A stretch of DNA of 33,306 nt from Thermodesulfobacteriota bacterium (GTDB lineage: Bacteria; Desulfobacterota_D; UBA1144; Nemesobacterales; CSP1-2): contig DASWID010000070.1 in NCBI GenBank assembly GCA_036397855.1, forward strand, positions 1 through 33,306. Direction: 5' to 3'. The notes under the pieces were generated by a model. The model saw only the letters and a program-made list of their open reading frames with translations. It was not told the DNA's origin and ran no database searches. The translations under genes were made by a program, and so were the position numbers. Positions 15,764 through 24,464 of the stretch are shown here, in pieces (position 1 is the first letter of the stretch; every line of letters begins with the position of its first letter).

Positions 15764-17377
15764 TTATAATAAACTGAACGTTTCCCTTAGGACCCTTCTC
15801 TTGATTTTTCCATTAGCGGTTTTGGGAATAGAGTCTATGAATACTACCTCTCTAGGGCATTTGTATTTAGCAAGATGTAAATGAGTATAGTCTAAAAGCT
15901 CTAGTTTGAGTTTTTCTTGGTCGTGCTTTGTTTCTTTAGGTACTACGAAGGCAGTTGTAATTGTTTTATCCTTATCAACTGTAATCCCTGCGACGGCACA
16001 TTCGCTGACTTTAGGGTGCTCGTTTAAGACCCTCTCGACCTCATGGGGGGAAACTCTGTATCCAAAACTTGTAATCAGGTCATCTTCACGCCCTACTAGC
16101 CAATAATAGCCGTCTTCATCTTTACAGAAATAATCTCCGCTTATAAACCAATTGTCCTTAAACATTTGATAGGTTTCTTCGGGTTTATTCCAATAACCAA
16201 GCATGATGCCTGGGTCATTTTTTGGTGTTGCTAGAACGCCTGTTTCGCCAATGCGTACCTCATTGCCATCTTCATCCAATAGTGTTGATAAATGACCAGG
16301 TTGTGGTTTACCAGGAGAACCAGGCTTTATGTTCATACCAGGCATATTTGAAAGATAGTAGCTGAACTCACTCATCCCGAGTCCATCGTAGAGTTCTACC
16401 CCTAATTTTTCTTTCCATAAAGTAAATAATTCTTCGCTCAGATGTTCACCTGCACTTAGGGCATGGTTTAAACTGGATAGGTCTGTATTGATTCCTTCTG
16501 CTATCCGAAGCATTTGTCTGTAAACCGTTGGCACTGCCATAAATACGTTCACCCGGTACTTTGTTATTAATTCAAAAAACTTCTTAGGTTCGTGTTCTCC
16601 CCCATATATAACAGTTGCACATCCATGACGCCATGGGTCCAAGAAACCGGTTCCTAGCGTGTATGTCCAATTTAATTTCCCTGCATGTAAGACCGTATAA
16701 TCGGGTCTTAACGCCTGCCAGAATAATGCGGCAGGGTCATGAGCAATCAACGCACGCTGTGCATGTACAACACCCTTTGGATAGCCTGTTGTTCCAGACG
16801 TATAACATATGTACGCCATATCGTTTGAATTGGTTTCTGGCGCATCAAGTTCAGTATTGCATTTAATAGCTAGTTCGTTGAAGTCGATACAGCCAGAAGG
16901 AATAGGTGAGCCCACAATAATAACTTCGTTGAATGCCTTATGCTTTCCCATGTTCACTTCCACTTCTTCAAAAAGGTCAGGGGTTGTTATAACTGCTTTT
17001 GCTCCGCTATCGTCAAGTATGTAGCCGATTTCTTCAGAAGTAAGCATTGAGCTTGATGGAATCGGGACTGAGCCTATCTTAATAGCTCCCAAAAAGGCCA
17101 GTGGAAATTCGGGAATGTTAGGTAGACGGATTATTAATCGGTCGCCCTTTTTGAAACCAAGCGATAGAAGAGCATTGCCAATTTGATTAGTGAGGTTAGA
17201 TAGCTCCAGGAATGTAAATTTTCTTGATTCTCCATATTCATTTTCCCAGTATAGAGCTACTTTACTTCTAAGGTGTTCTTTTTTTGCGGGGTTGTCTGTA
17301 CAGTCTGCACCAATGTTAAACCGTGGCGGTATTTCCCATTTCCATGTTCGACAAAGTTTTTCGTAATCGAAATGCAT
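15764..17377 (-). CDS. Acyl-CoA synthetase (AMP-forming, ANL superfamily)
   Basis: 537 residues. It activates a carboxylic acid to its acyl-adenylate and then to the CoA thioester. Motifs in order: P-loop YTSGTTGYPKGVVH, the aromatic/adenine segment LSAGEHLSEELF, YDGLGMSEFSYY (A5), SGDYFCKDEDGYYWLVGREDDLI with the ribose-binding Asp and hinge region (A7-A8), and the C-terminal PKTANGKIKRR with the catalytic Lys of A10. Overall pattern is closest to medium-chain acyl-/benzoate-CoA ligase types; the substrate is not predictable. No clear ribosome site precedes the ATG at 17377. It probably feeds the hydratases and dehydrogenase elsewhere in the window. Confidence 0.9.
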   Translation of the reverse strand: MHFDYEKLCRTWKWEIPPRFNIGADCTDNPAKKEHLRSKVALYWENEYGESRKFTFLELSNLTNQIGNALLSLGFKKGDRLIIRLPNIPEFPLAFLGAIKIGSVPIPSSSMLTSEEIGYILDDSGAKAVITTPDLFEEVEVNMGKHKAFNEVIIVGSPIPSGCIDFNELAIKCNTELDAPETNSNDMAYICYTSGTTGYPKGVVHAQRALIAHDPAALFWQALRPDYTVLHAGKLNWTYTLGTGFLDPWRHGCATVIYGGEHEPKKFFELITKYRVNVFMAVPTVYRQMLRIAEGINTDLSSLNHALSAGEHLSEELFTLWKEKLGVELYDGLGMSEFSYYLSNMPGMNIKPGSPGKPQPGHLSTLLDEDGNEVRIGETGVLATPKNDPGIMLGYWNKPEETYQMFKDNWFISGDYFCKDEDGYYWLVGREDDLITSFGYRVSPHEVERVLNEHPKVSECAVAGITVDKDKTITTAFVVPKETKHDQEKLKLELLDYTHLHLAKYKCPREVVFIDSIPKTANGKIKRRVLRETFSLL

Positions 17378-17586
17378 TTAAGAGGTTGTTCAGTAGAAGG
17401 TTTTTTGTGTAGAAATTTACATTGATTCCAGGGAAATTCAATGATCTATCACACTCTCATTATTGTGTGTTTTTTTAATATTGATTGTCTACGGATTCGA
17501 TGGGAAGAATTGTGAACATTTTGTGGTAATTAAATGATTTGGTTATCTGATAGAGTGAATATTCTTCTGGTTGATTTGATTAAGTT

Positions 17587-19281
17587 CTATGATATCCTAC
17601 GCAAAGACTGATAAAGGGCTTCGTCTCTTCCGTACACATCATGACGAAATTGGATATCCCCCTGATCGTCAACCCAAGCTGTAAAGTATACGAGGTAGAC
17701 AGGTGTTGGGTCGGGCAGGACTATTGATTGCGATCGACCCTTTCTAATCTCTGATTCAATCCTTTCCTTTGTCCAGCCAGGCTCCCCTGATAATACGTAT
17801 TCTGCTAATCCTAATGGATTCTCAACACGTATGCAGCCATGGCTGAAATCCCTTCTTTGTTTTCTGAATAGATTTTTTTGTGATGTGTCGTGGAGGTAGA
17901 CGTTATAGTGATTCGGGAGCATAAACTTAATATGTCCGAGGGGATTAGATGGACCCGGATTTTGACGAAACCTATATTTGAGATTGTTATTATTCACCTG
18001 GGACCAGTCGATTGTGCTGGGATCGATTTCGGTTGAACCGTCTGTCCAACCTTGAAGGACCCTTATATTTCGTTTGGAGAGGTATTCTGGATCTGCATGG
18101 ATTTTGGGCAGTGTTTCTTCCAATGCAATGCTTCTTGGTATATTCCAATAGGGATTAAGAATAATATAGGTCATATTTGCACTAAATAGTGGAGTATTCC
18201 AATAGGGTTTTCCGACCACAACGGGCATGGCTAATACGGTCTTTCCGTTTTGAATGACATCTAAATGGAAGCTTGGGATATTTACCTGTATATACCGAGG
18301 ACCAATATTTTGTGGCAACCAGCGGTAGCGTTCCATGTTTATTTTTATCTGCTCAATTCTTTTTTCAACCGGGACATTTAATTCAGTTAAGGTGGATGGG
18401 CCGACAACTCCATCTTCCGTTAATCCGTGGCGACGCTGAAACTTACGTGCAGCGTTTTCGAGTATTTTATCATAAGTATCAAATTTATCTGTAGATTCAG
18501 CGTCTAGGTCTCCGCTTACTATGAGCCTTTTGCGGAGAAGCTTTACTCTTTCTCCACTTTGACCCTTTTCAATCTTTGGACCAGGGGGTATAGATGGCCA
18601 GCCTCCATTTGCTTCGATAATCTTATATTTTATTAATGCCTTACGTAGTCTAATATAGAGTGGGTTTTGGTAATTCGAGATAGCGTCTTGAAACTGATTA
18701 GAATCCTGACTGAGGTTAAGTATCTTAGTGAAGTCAACCTTGTTATGGCTTTTTAACCAACTAAAATCAACTCCCTGGGGATCTATCCGACCGTTAATGA
18801 GATGCGATACATAGAGAATAAATGCGTCTGTCAACAACAAATCAAATTTTGCCAACATTTGTGAGTCTAAAGAGTCCTTACTGTTTTGAATTTCATTCAA
18901 CGAAACGTTAATTTCCCCCATGTGATAATCGCCTGGCTGTAATCCCTCGTTCTCAGAGCCCTTGATCATGCTTATAAGCGCATGTGCCTGAGGCAAAACT
19001 TCGCTATTATGGCTCCAAATAGGTTGATAATTCTGCAGCCCATAGAACTTAGAGACCTGGTCTGATAGCTGTATACGACTTTCACCAACCGTTAGGATGA
19101 CTGGACCCTTTGAGTTTAGGATCTGATTCTTGAGGTCATTGCTGATAGCGTTTACCGCAGCACCGCTTTGATCTGGTTTTAACTGCTCTAAGTCTTGCTT
19201 TTTTGCTATGCAACTGGCTAGAATTATTAACAATATAAAAAAGAAAGGCTTAAGGAGCTTATATCCATTTATCAATCTCAT
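17587..19281 (-). CDS. L,D-transpeptidase, YcbB/LdtD-like lipoprotein
   Basis: 564 residues. Such enzymes make 3-3 (mDap-mDap) peptidoglycan cross-links in the periplasm. The N-terminus is a lipoprotein signal: FFFILLIILASC with the lipobox Cys at 24, so it is probably membrane-anchored, whereas the E. coli enzyme uses a transmembrane helix. Then come a scaffold domain (about 60-230), a peptidoglycan-binding domain (GQSGERVKLLRKRL ... FQRRHGLTEDGVVGPSTL), and a YkuD catalytic domain with SHGCIRVENP, the nucleophile being Cys483. The inserted capping loop typical of YcbB lies before it (ILNPYWNIPRSIALEE). It is transcribed alone after a 200-bp gap. Confidence 0.92.
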   Translation of the reverse strand: MRLINGYKLLKPFFFILLIILASCIAKKQDLEQLKPDQSGAAVNAISNDLKNQILNSKGPVILTVGESRIQLSDQVSKFYGLQNYQPIWSHNSEVLPQAHALISMIKGSENEGLQPGDYHMGEINVSLNEIQNSKDSLDSQMLAKFDLLLTDAFILYVSHLINGRIDPQGVDFSWLKSHNKVDFTKILNLSQDSNQFQDAISNYQNPLYIRLRKALIKYKIIEANGGWPSIPPGPKIEKGQSGERVKLLRKRLIVSGDLDAESTDKFDTYDKILENAARKFQRRHGLTEDGVVGPSTLTELNVPVEKRIEQIKINMERYRWLPQNIGPRYIQVNIPSFHLDVIQNGKTVLAMPVVVGKPYWNTPLFSANMTYIILNPYWNIPRSIALEETLPKIHADPEYLSKRNIRVLQGWTDGSTEIDPSTIDWSQVNNNNLKYRFRQNPGPSNPLGHIKFMLPNHYNVYLHDTSQKNLFRKQRRDFSHGCIRVENPLGLAEYVLSGEPGWTKERIESEIRKGRSQSIVLPDPTPVYLVYFTAWVDDQGDIQFRHDVYGRDEALYQSLRRIS

Positions 19282-19710
19282 CTTCTATTGAAATATCGTT
19301 TCTCGTATCTGTTAAATTAGGTTCGATTATAGCAGGCTAATAAGCCTTAATCAATATCAAAAAATTCATTTTTTCTTAGAAATTAACTTATCTCGAGATT
19401 TATAATATTCTCAATTTATATAGACCTCGTTGCTAATAAGTTATGCGAGCTATTGTAATTTAAGCAATTTTAATATTAAATTAACATGTGTTCCTTTCAC
19501 TAAATATAGAATTCTCTCAGTTAACTGGTCTAGGCTCAGGCCATTATTTTTATTATTATAGTAGCAAATTAGTGAAGAATATAATATTATATTATCCTTT
19601 ATTGACTTTTTTATGATTTGAATATGTAGTTATTTTAGGTAAGTTATGGATTTTATCTTTGCTCGTTGTAATATATTTGCATTATAAATAAACTTAAGGA
19701 GGGAGGTATA
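19282..19710. other. AT-rich intergenic region
   Basis: 429 bp between the divergent transpeptidase and lipoprotein genes. Very AT-rich, with many TATAAT-like strings and no open frame; it likely holds promoters for both sides, but I could not single one out. Confidence 0.4.
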
Positions 19711-19902
19711 ATGTCAATGTTTAAAAAACTTATGTTAATTTTGTGTTTCGGTGTCACCACTTCTGTCTTTTACGGATGTACTCAGCAACAGCCGGGTGAG
19801 GAAGAAGGAGCGGTAGTCGAGGAAGAGACAGTTGAGGAAGTAGCAGTTCCAACCCCGACACCTGCGCCTACTGTTAAAGCAACTGAAAGTGGAACAAATT
19901 AA
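19711..19902 (+). CDS. Small acidic lipoprotein
   Basis: 63 residues. Signal of lipoprotein type: LMLILCFGVTTSVFYGC, the lipobox ending in Gly-Cys at residue 23. The mature part is about 40 residues, Glu/Val-rich, then Pro-Thr-rich (VPTPTPAPTVK), with no fold recognised. It would be exported and lipid-anchored, perhaps as a spacer or cell-envelope component; function unknown. GGAGGGAGG lies just before the ATG, so expression may be strong. An alternative ATG two codons later is possible. A terminator-like hairpin lies 174 bp downstream. Confidence 0.75.
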   Translation: MSMFKKLMLILCFGVTTSVFYGCTQQQPGEEEGAVVEEETVEEVAVPTPTPAPTVKATESGTN

Positions 19903-20075
19903 TATTATAGGGTTGTGGCTTTAAACCTTAGCATGTGTTTCTGGCAGGTTAGGGCAGATTAGTTTTCTAGTTAGATATGTTACAGCCAATATTGTTTTGA
20001 ATTGATTTGTCCAAGATCAAAAGGATCGAGGCATTTCAATTTTGATGTTGATAGATCAAAAGCTAAATCTTGAAG

Positions 20076-20102
20076 AAGGGCGAGTTGATAACTCGCCCTT
20101 TT
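20076..20102 (+). terminator. Intrinsic terminator
   Basis: AAGGGCGAGTT, loop GAT, AACTCGCCCTT: a perfect 11-bp stem that runs into TTTT. It closes the lipoprotein transcript before the promoter of the next gene. Confidence 0.75.
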
Positions 20103-20118
20103 GCCCTCACTTTATTCC

Positions 20119-20147
20119 TTGACACTATCTATCGTAAACTACATACT
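20119..20147 (+). promoter_or_regulatory. Predicted sigma70 promoter of DUF883-type gene
   Basis: Perfect TTGACA (20119-20124), optimal 17-bp spacer, CATACT (20142-20147, four of six). Transcription would start near 20154, leaving a leader of only about 10 nt that is essentially the GGAGG ribosome site. Confidence 0.45.
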
Positions 20148-20164
20148 TTCCATTGGAGGTAAGT

Positions 20165-20458
20165 ATGAAAGGAAACAGTGATCCGTTAGACCTGAGTGCT
20201 GTTAAGGACGACATATCAAATTTGCGATCCGATATGAAAGAGCTTTTCCAGAAACTAATAGATACTGGAAAAAGTGAAACGGGAGCTGCTAAAGATAAGG
20301 TAATCGAAGAGTTACATGATGCGCTAGAAATAGCGAGCAAGAGTGGAAAAGAGACAGTCGAATCACTGGAGAGTAAGGTTCAGGAGAAGCCCTTTATCAG
20401 TCTATTATTAGCATTCTTTGTTGGATTGTTCTTCGGAGTTTTTTTTAATAGAAAGTAA
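20165..20458 (+). CDS. DUF883 (YqjD/ElaB-like) membrane-anchored helical protein
   Basis: 97 residues: a long amphipathic helical part (about 8-75, DDISNLRSDMKELFQKLIDT and onward) followed by KPFISLLLAFFVGLFFGVFF, a glycine-patterned membrane helix, and a basic end NRK. This is the layout of the YqjD/ElaB/DUF883 family, inner-membrane proteins reported to bind ribosomes in stationary phase in E. coli. A frame opens at TTG 20153, but that codon overlaps the ribosome site; GGAGG 5 nt before ATG 20165 fixes the start. It has its own predicted promoter. Confidence 0.8.
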   Translation: MKGNSDPLDLSAVKDDISNLRSDMKELFQKLIDTGKSETGAAKDKVIEELHDALEIASKSGKETVESLESKVQEKPFISLLLAFFVGLFFGVFFNRK

Positions 20459-20544
20459 GAACCCCGTTTTCTGTGTATATTCCCAATATTCCGAATTGCC
20501 ACATAATCAGTTAATCATAGCGAATTAAGCAAGTTAAGTTATAT

Positions 20545-20564
20545 CCCTACCCGTGAGGGTAGGG
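20545..20564. repeat. Perfect hairpin overlapping the ferredoxin stop
   Basis: CCCTACCC-GTGA-GGGTAGGG, an 8-bp stem and 4-base loop. It covers the last codons of the ferredoxin gene. On the plus strand a TTTTTT run follows 11 bases later, so it may help end DUF883 transcription, but the spacing is too long for a classic terminator. Confidence 0.5.
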
Positions 20565-20879
20565 CAACCCTGATTTTTTCCGATGATGTTGCATTTGGTT
20601 TTTTTGATGAGTTTTTAAGCAAAGGTCGGAAAGTGGTTTTGCGCTACAGATCAGTATGAAACGGGATTTTCTGTCCTCAGGATAGTATCTTATCGCATCA
20701 GATTGATCTACCTTACCCTTAATAAGCCTAGAAGCACACGTAAGACAAAATCCCTGAAGGCACATAGAAGGTAACTCATACCCTGCCTTATATGCAGCAT
20801 CTAAAATATAGTCATCTTCCCCCACTTCAAGTCGGACTATCCCTTCAGGTGTATGAAGTTTAACATGGTAGGTTTTCAC
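20547..20879 (-). CDS. 2Fe-2S plant-type ferredoxin
   Basis: 110 residues. Cluster ligands are Cys40, Cys45, Cys48 (CLQGFCLTC) and Cys78 (LICSAKP), the C-x4-C-x2-C...C pattern of plant-type [2Fe-2S] ferredoxins, cytosolic low-potential electron carriers. The fold is preceded by the usual beta strands (YHVKLHTPEGIVRLEV). The tail after the last Cys (KTHQKNQMQHHRKKSGLPYP) is basic. The start lies 18 bp after the thioferritin stop on the same strand, so the two are probably one operon, which suggests it delivers electrons for iron release. The end overlaps a hairpin. Confidence 0.88.
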   Translation of the reverse strand: MKTYHVKLHTPEGIVRLEVGEDDYILDAAYKAGYELPSMCLQGFCLTCASRLIKGKVDQSDAIRYYPEDRKSRFILICSAKPLSDLCLKTHQKNQMQHHRKKSGLPYPHG

Positions 20880-20897
20880 CCACCTTGGTCCCCATTC

Positions 20898-21524
20898 TTA
20901 GGGATTGTAGAATGACCGGTTTTTGCTGTAGGGTGCCTCTCCAGGGTCTCCACGTCGGAAGTGGCCAGATGGTCTAACAACTCCATCTCTTTCCATGCTG
21001 AGTAATTCGATGAACCATGCTTCATGCTCAATCTCCTCTTGGAGTATTCTGGACGCCATGTCATATGTACGTGGATCTTTCCCGAAAGTCAAATCACATA
21101 TCTCGCTCCAGGTTCTGATTGCACACCTTTCAGCTTCTAGGAGCACTTCTAAGATGTTTGCCGCCGTAGGTTTATTGGGTAAATAGGCATCTGCACAAGA
21201 TGCTCTATCTGCGAAGTCGCGAATATCTTTGGGTAGTCCGCCCCCGAGCTCATAAATCCTCGGGGTTATTAATTCAAAATGAGCGCGGTCCTCAAGGCGT
21301 GCGTCTTCACAAATTTCTTTATAATCTTCGTTTCCGGCGAGATGCATACGAAGTATTGTATAGTAATAATATGTGGTAAACTCCGCTCCCGCGGCATCGA
21401 TTAATTTTTCAGTGAGCCTCTTAACATCGACTCCTCTCGCCTCAATTTGCTCAACTCCTACGCGATTACTGACATCTCCTGACTTCACTTTTCCGCTCAT
21501 ATGGGGTTTCTTTTTTATGGTCAT
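20898..21524 (-). CDS. Dps-like ferritin (DPSL/thioferritin) protein
   Basis: 208 residues with a four-helix ferritin-like core. Iron-site residues are recognisable: Glu48 ([12 protein letters not shown]), Glu78 and His82 ([12 protein letters not shown]), Glu132 (EAERC) and Glu163-His167 ([11 protein letters not shown]). Two cysteines, Cys110 (RASCADAYL) and Cys134, occupy positions like the conserved pair near the ferroxidase site of archaeal and Bacteroides Dps-like proteins (thioferritins), which detoxify peroxide with Fe(II). The C-terminus [11 protein letters not shown] is also typical of that group as I know it. GGAGG lies 5 nt before the ATG. It heads a two-gene operon with the ferredoxin. 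Confidence 0.8.
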   Translation of the reverse strand: MTIKKKPHMSGKVKSGDVSNRVGVEQIEARGVDVKRLTEKLIDAAGAEFTTYYYYTILRMHLAGNEDYKEICEDARLEDRAHFELITPRIYELGGGLPKDIRDFADRASCADAYLPNKPTAANILEVLLEAERCAIRTWSEICDLTFGKDPRTYDMASRILQEEIEHEAWFIELLSMERDGVVRPSGHFRRGDPGEAPYSKNRSFYNP

Positions 21525-21797
21525 TGTCTCCTCCGATATAGGGTATTAAGTTTCATAGTATATTTGAAAGAAAGTAATATTCAAATTTTGCATCATGATC
21601 GATTTTAGGTGGGGTTACAGATGTTGCCCAATGACTCCATCTTGTGTCTAATTTGTTATCATCTATTAACCACAAGTCTGAGCAATCCCATATGACGTGA
21701 ACCTGAAAGCAAAACTTCTTGTGGATATGCTAGCTCTTGAGTATATTTACAGCCCAAAACCGTCAAACTCATAGACCTTTGGAGGTTCTCGACCGAC

Positions 21798-23360
21798 GTG
21801 GACTCTCTTTTAGATGGAAGTCTAACAGTAATTACCTTTTTTCCTGTTTTTGGAAGCTTGATAGTTATTATTTTGTCCCTGCTTTTCAGGGAGTCTGAAG
21901 AACCGATGAAAATCGGAGCTCTTGTGATAGCCGCCATTGAATTTATTATTTCGTTACCGCTCTTTATAAACTTTAAAATTGGTTTCTCGGGCTTTCAGTT
22001 CGAAGTCAAAGCCGAGTGGATAAAGACCCTGGGGATAACCTATCATTTGGGTATAGATGGAATTAGCCTATTTCTAGTGCTTCTCACTACATTTCTTATC
22101 CCCATTACGATTCTTAGTTCTTGGAATGCAATTAAGAGAGGCATGAGAGAGTTTTTAGCCCTGATTTTAATGATTGAGACCGCTTTAATCGGAACTTTTA
22201 TAGCACTGGATATGATTCTTTTCTTTATTTTCTGGGAGGCGGTTTTGATACCTATGTATTTTATAATCGGAATATGGGGAGCAGAGCGTAGAATATATGC
22301 AGCCATAAAATTCTTTATATATACCGCGTTTGGTAGTGCTTTGATGCTCATTGCCATATTCTATCTATACTCTCTACATCTGGATCAATTTGGAACCGCT
22401 TCTATGAATGTCATTGATTTTTATAGACTAAACATTCCATATTCTGGAATATTAAGTCCTCAGGGTTTAGCTTTTCTTGCTTTTCTCCTGGCGTTTGCGA
22501 TCAAGGTTCCAATGTTTCCGTTCCATACTTGGCTTCCTGATGCACATGTCGAAGCCCCTACGGCTGGAAGCGTAATACTTGCAGCTATTCTTCTTAAGAT
22601 GGGAACATATGGTTTTTTGCGATTTTTACTTCCGATTTTTCCAGAGGCAACCATTGACTTTCTTCCTTTCATTTTAATAGTCGCGATAATCGGGATTATC
22701 TATGGTGCAATGGTGGCATTTGCACAAGAAGATCTTAAGAAGCTGGTTGCGTATTCAAGCGTAAGTCATTTAGGCCTTGTCGTTCTAGGGATTTTTGTTC
22801 TAAATATTCAGGGAATAGAGGGTGGAATATATTTAATGATAAGCCATGGTCTTTCCACCGGTGCACTTTTCCTTATTGTTGGAATGGTCTATGAAAGGAG
22901 ACATACCAAGATGATTAAGGAGTTTGGCGGAATTTCAAAGGTGATGCCACTGCTTGCCGCGTTCTTCATGGTTTCAATGCTATCATCTATTGGACTTCCG
23001 TCTCTCAATGGCTTCATTGGGGAATTTCTTGTGCTTCTCGGTGCTTTCAGGATGAATTACATTTATTCGATCTTTGGTGCTACTGGTATAGTTCTAGGTG
23101 CCATTTACATGCTGTGGGCTTATCAGCGGGTTATGTTTGGACAACTCGATAAGCCTGAGAACAAAGTGCTCCTTGATATTAATCTGAGGGAAGTTATGGT
23201 CTTACTCCCGCTTGCAATTATGATGTTTGTAATGGGACTATATCCTAAGCCATTTCTTTCGAGAATGGAGCCCACGGTGAGGCAGCTAATTACCTCGAAG
23301 TTTGATCATACGTTATCTATTACTGAAGTAATTCAGCCCGGAAGCGTTGTGAAGGAGTAG
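21798..23360 (+). CDS. nuoM: NADH-quinone oxidoreductase subunit M (stand-alone)
   Basis: 520 residues, about 14 transmembrane helices, the antiporter-like proton-pumping subunit of complex I. Key residues: the Glu in FFIFWEAVLIPMY, the Lys in AFAIKVPMFPFHTWLPDAHVEAP, the helix-breaking loop after it, the Lys in LLKMGTYGFLRF, and the signature GIIYGAMVAFAQEDLKKLVAYSSVSHLG. It starts at GTG 21798 with GGAGG 12 nt upstream, a long spacing; no better start is in frame. It is not flanked by nuoL or nuoN and is convergent with the MoxR operon, so it is an extra or detached copy. Confidence 0.92.
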   Translation: MDSLLDGSLTVITFFPVFGSLIVIILSLLFRESEEPMKIGALVIAAIEFIISLPLFINFKIGFSGFQFEVKAEWIKTLGITYHLGIDGISLFLVLLTTFLIPITILSSWNAIKRGMREFLALILMIETALIGTFIALDMILFFIFWEAVLIPMYFIIGIWGAERRIYAAIKFFIYTAFGSALMLIAIFYLYSLHLDQFGTASMNVIDFYRLNIPYSGILSPQGLAFLAFLLAFAIKVPMFPFHTWLPDAHVEAPTAGSVILAAILLKMGTYGFLRFLLPIFPEATIDFLPFILIVAIIGIIYGAMVAFAQEDLKKLVAYSSVSHLGLVVLGIFVLNIQGIEGGIYLMISHGLSTGALFLIVGMVYERRHTKMIKEFGGISKVMPLLAAFFMVSMLSSIGLPSLNGFIGEFLVLLGAFRMNYIYSIFGATGIVLGAIYMLWAYQRVMFGQLDKPENKVLLDINLREVMVLLPLAIMMFVMGLYPKPFLSRMEPTVRQLITSKFDHTLSITEVIQPGSVVKE

Positions 23361-23367
23361 GTCAATT

Positions 23368-23440
23368 GCGGGGTTAGAAAACCCTGCCTATCCATATTGT
23401 TGATGAATTGCAAAACGATAGTCGAGGTTTTCCAACCTCG
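23368..23440. repeat. Inverted hairpin pair (BIME-like)
   Basis: GCGGGGTT-AGAA-AACCCTGC (23368-23387, 7 of 8 pairs) and CGAGGTT-TTCC-AACCTCG (23423-23440, 7-bp perfect). The central 12 bases of the two, GGTTAGAAAACC and the reverse complement GGTTGGAAAACC, differ at one position, so they are inverted copies of one unit. It lies between the convergent nuoM and moxR genes. Confidence 0.6.
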
Positions 23441-23450
23441 TATGAATAGT

Positions 23451-24464
23451 CTAGATATCGGGTTTAACTTTTTCCAATAGCTCATTAATTACATCTATTG
23501 GTTTAATCCCTTCAGCTTCAGCACGATAGTTCAAAACAATTCGATGCTTGAGAACTGCCGGTGCAATAAATTTCACGTCTTCAGTGGTTGGTGTAAATCT
23601 CCCTTCAAGAACCGCTTTAGCCTTACTTCCCAGGATCAAATACTGCGAACCCCTGGGTCCAACACCCCAGGAAACCCATTTCTTTACAGTTTCGATTGTG
23701 TTTGAATTATTAGGTCTTGTTGATCTTGCAAGGCTCACTGCATAATCTGCTACATGTTCTGAGACTGGCACCCTATGGACTAACTCTTGGTAGCAAATAA
23801 TTTTATCAGCGTCAAGGACTTTTCTTGGGCTAGGATTATACATTGATGTAGTAGCCTTCACGATCTCGATTTCTTCATCGTGAGAAGGATAATCCACATC
23901 AATTTGAAACATAAACCTATCGAGCTCTGCCTCAGGTAGTGGATAAGTTCCCTCCTGTTCGATCGGGTTTTGAGTGGCAAAAATCAGGAAGGGAGGATCC
24001 AGCTGATATGTTTCTCCCCCAACGGTAACTCTATGCTCTTGCATTGCTTGAAGAAGAGCCGCCTGGGTCTTTGGGGATGCGCGGTTGATTTCATCAGCAA
24101 GTAGAATATTACAAAAGATTGGTCCTTTAATAAACTTGAAGAATCTCTTGTCAGTTAATACATCCTTCTCCAATACTTCGGAGCCGGTGATATCCGAAGG
24201 CATTAGATCCGGTGTAAATTGAATTCGATTAAAATCTAAGTTTGTGACGTTTGATAACGTACTAACAAGCAATGTTTTTGCAAGGCCGGGAACTCCAACG
24301 AACAATGAATGACCCGAGGACATAAGCGATATTAGCAGTAATTCAACTACATTTTTCTGTCCAACAATTACCTTGCTGATTTCCTTAACAATCTGATTTT
24401 TAATTTCAGAAACTTCTTCAACTCTCTCAGTATCTTCGTTTCTTTGATACTCAATCTGATTCAT
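23451..24464 (-). CDS. MoxR-family AAA+ ATPase
   Basis: 337 residues. Walker A GVPGLAKT, Walker B ILLADEINRASPKTQAALLQAMQEHRVTVGG, sensor FATQNPIEQEGTYPLPEAELDRF and the C-terminal lid with HRIVLNYRAEAEG are all standard for MoxR ATPases, cytosolic chaperones that activate or insert cofactors into partner proteins, often VWA-domain ones. The ATG at 24464 lies 14 nt inside the end of the upstream TPR gene, which implies translational coupling. It is the last gene of a three-gene operon. The usual DUF58 and VWA partners are not next to it; nuoM converges from the other side. Confidence 0.93.
   Translation of the reverse strand: MNQIEYQRNEDTERVEEVSEIKNQIVKEISKVIVGQKNVVELLLISLMSSGHSLFVGVPGLAKTLLVSTLSNVTNLDFNRIQFTPDLMPSDITGSEVLEKDVLTDKRFFKFIKGPIFCNILLADEINRASPKTQAALLQAMQEHRVTVGGETYQLDPPFLIFATQNPIEQEGTYPLPEAELDRFMFQIDVDYPSHDEEIEIVKATTSMYNPSPRKVLDADKIICYQELVHRVPVSEHVADYAVSLARSTRPNNSNTIETVKKWVSWGVGPRGSQYLILGSKAKAVLEGRFTPTTEDVKFIAPAVLKHRIVLNYRAEAEGIKPIDVINELLEKVKPDI

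Noticed and set aside
21659-21937. Minus-strand frame upstream of and overlapping nuoM
   Set aside because: Antisense to the nuoM start, no ribosome site or family signal.
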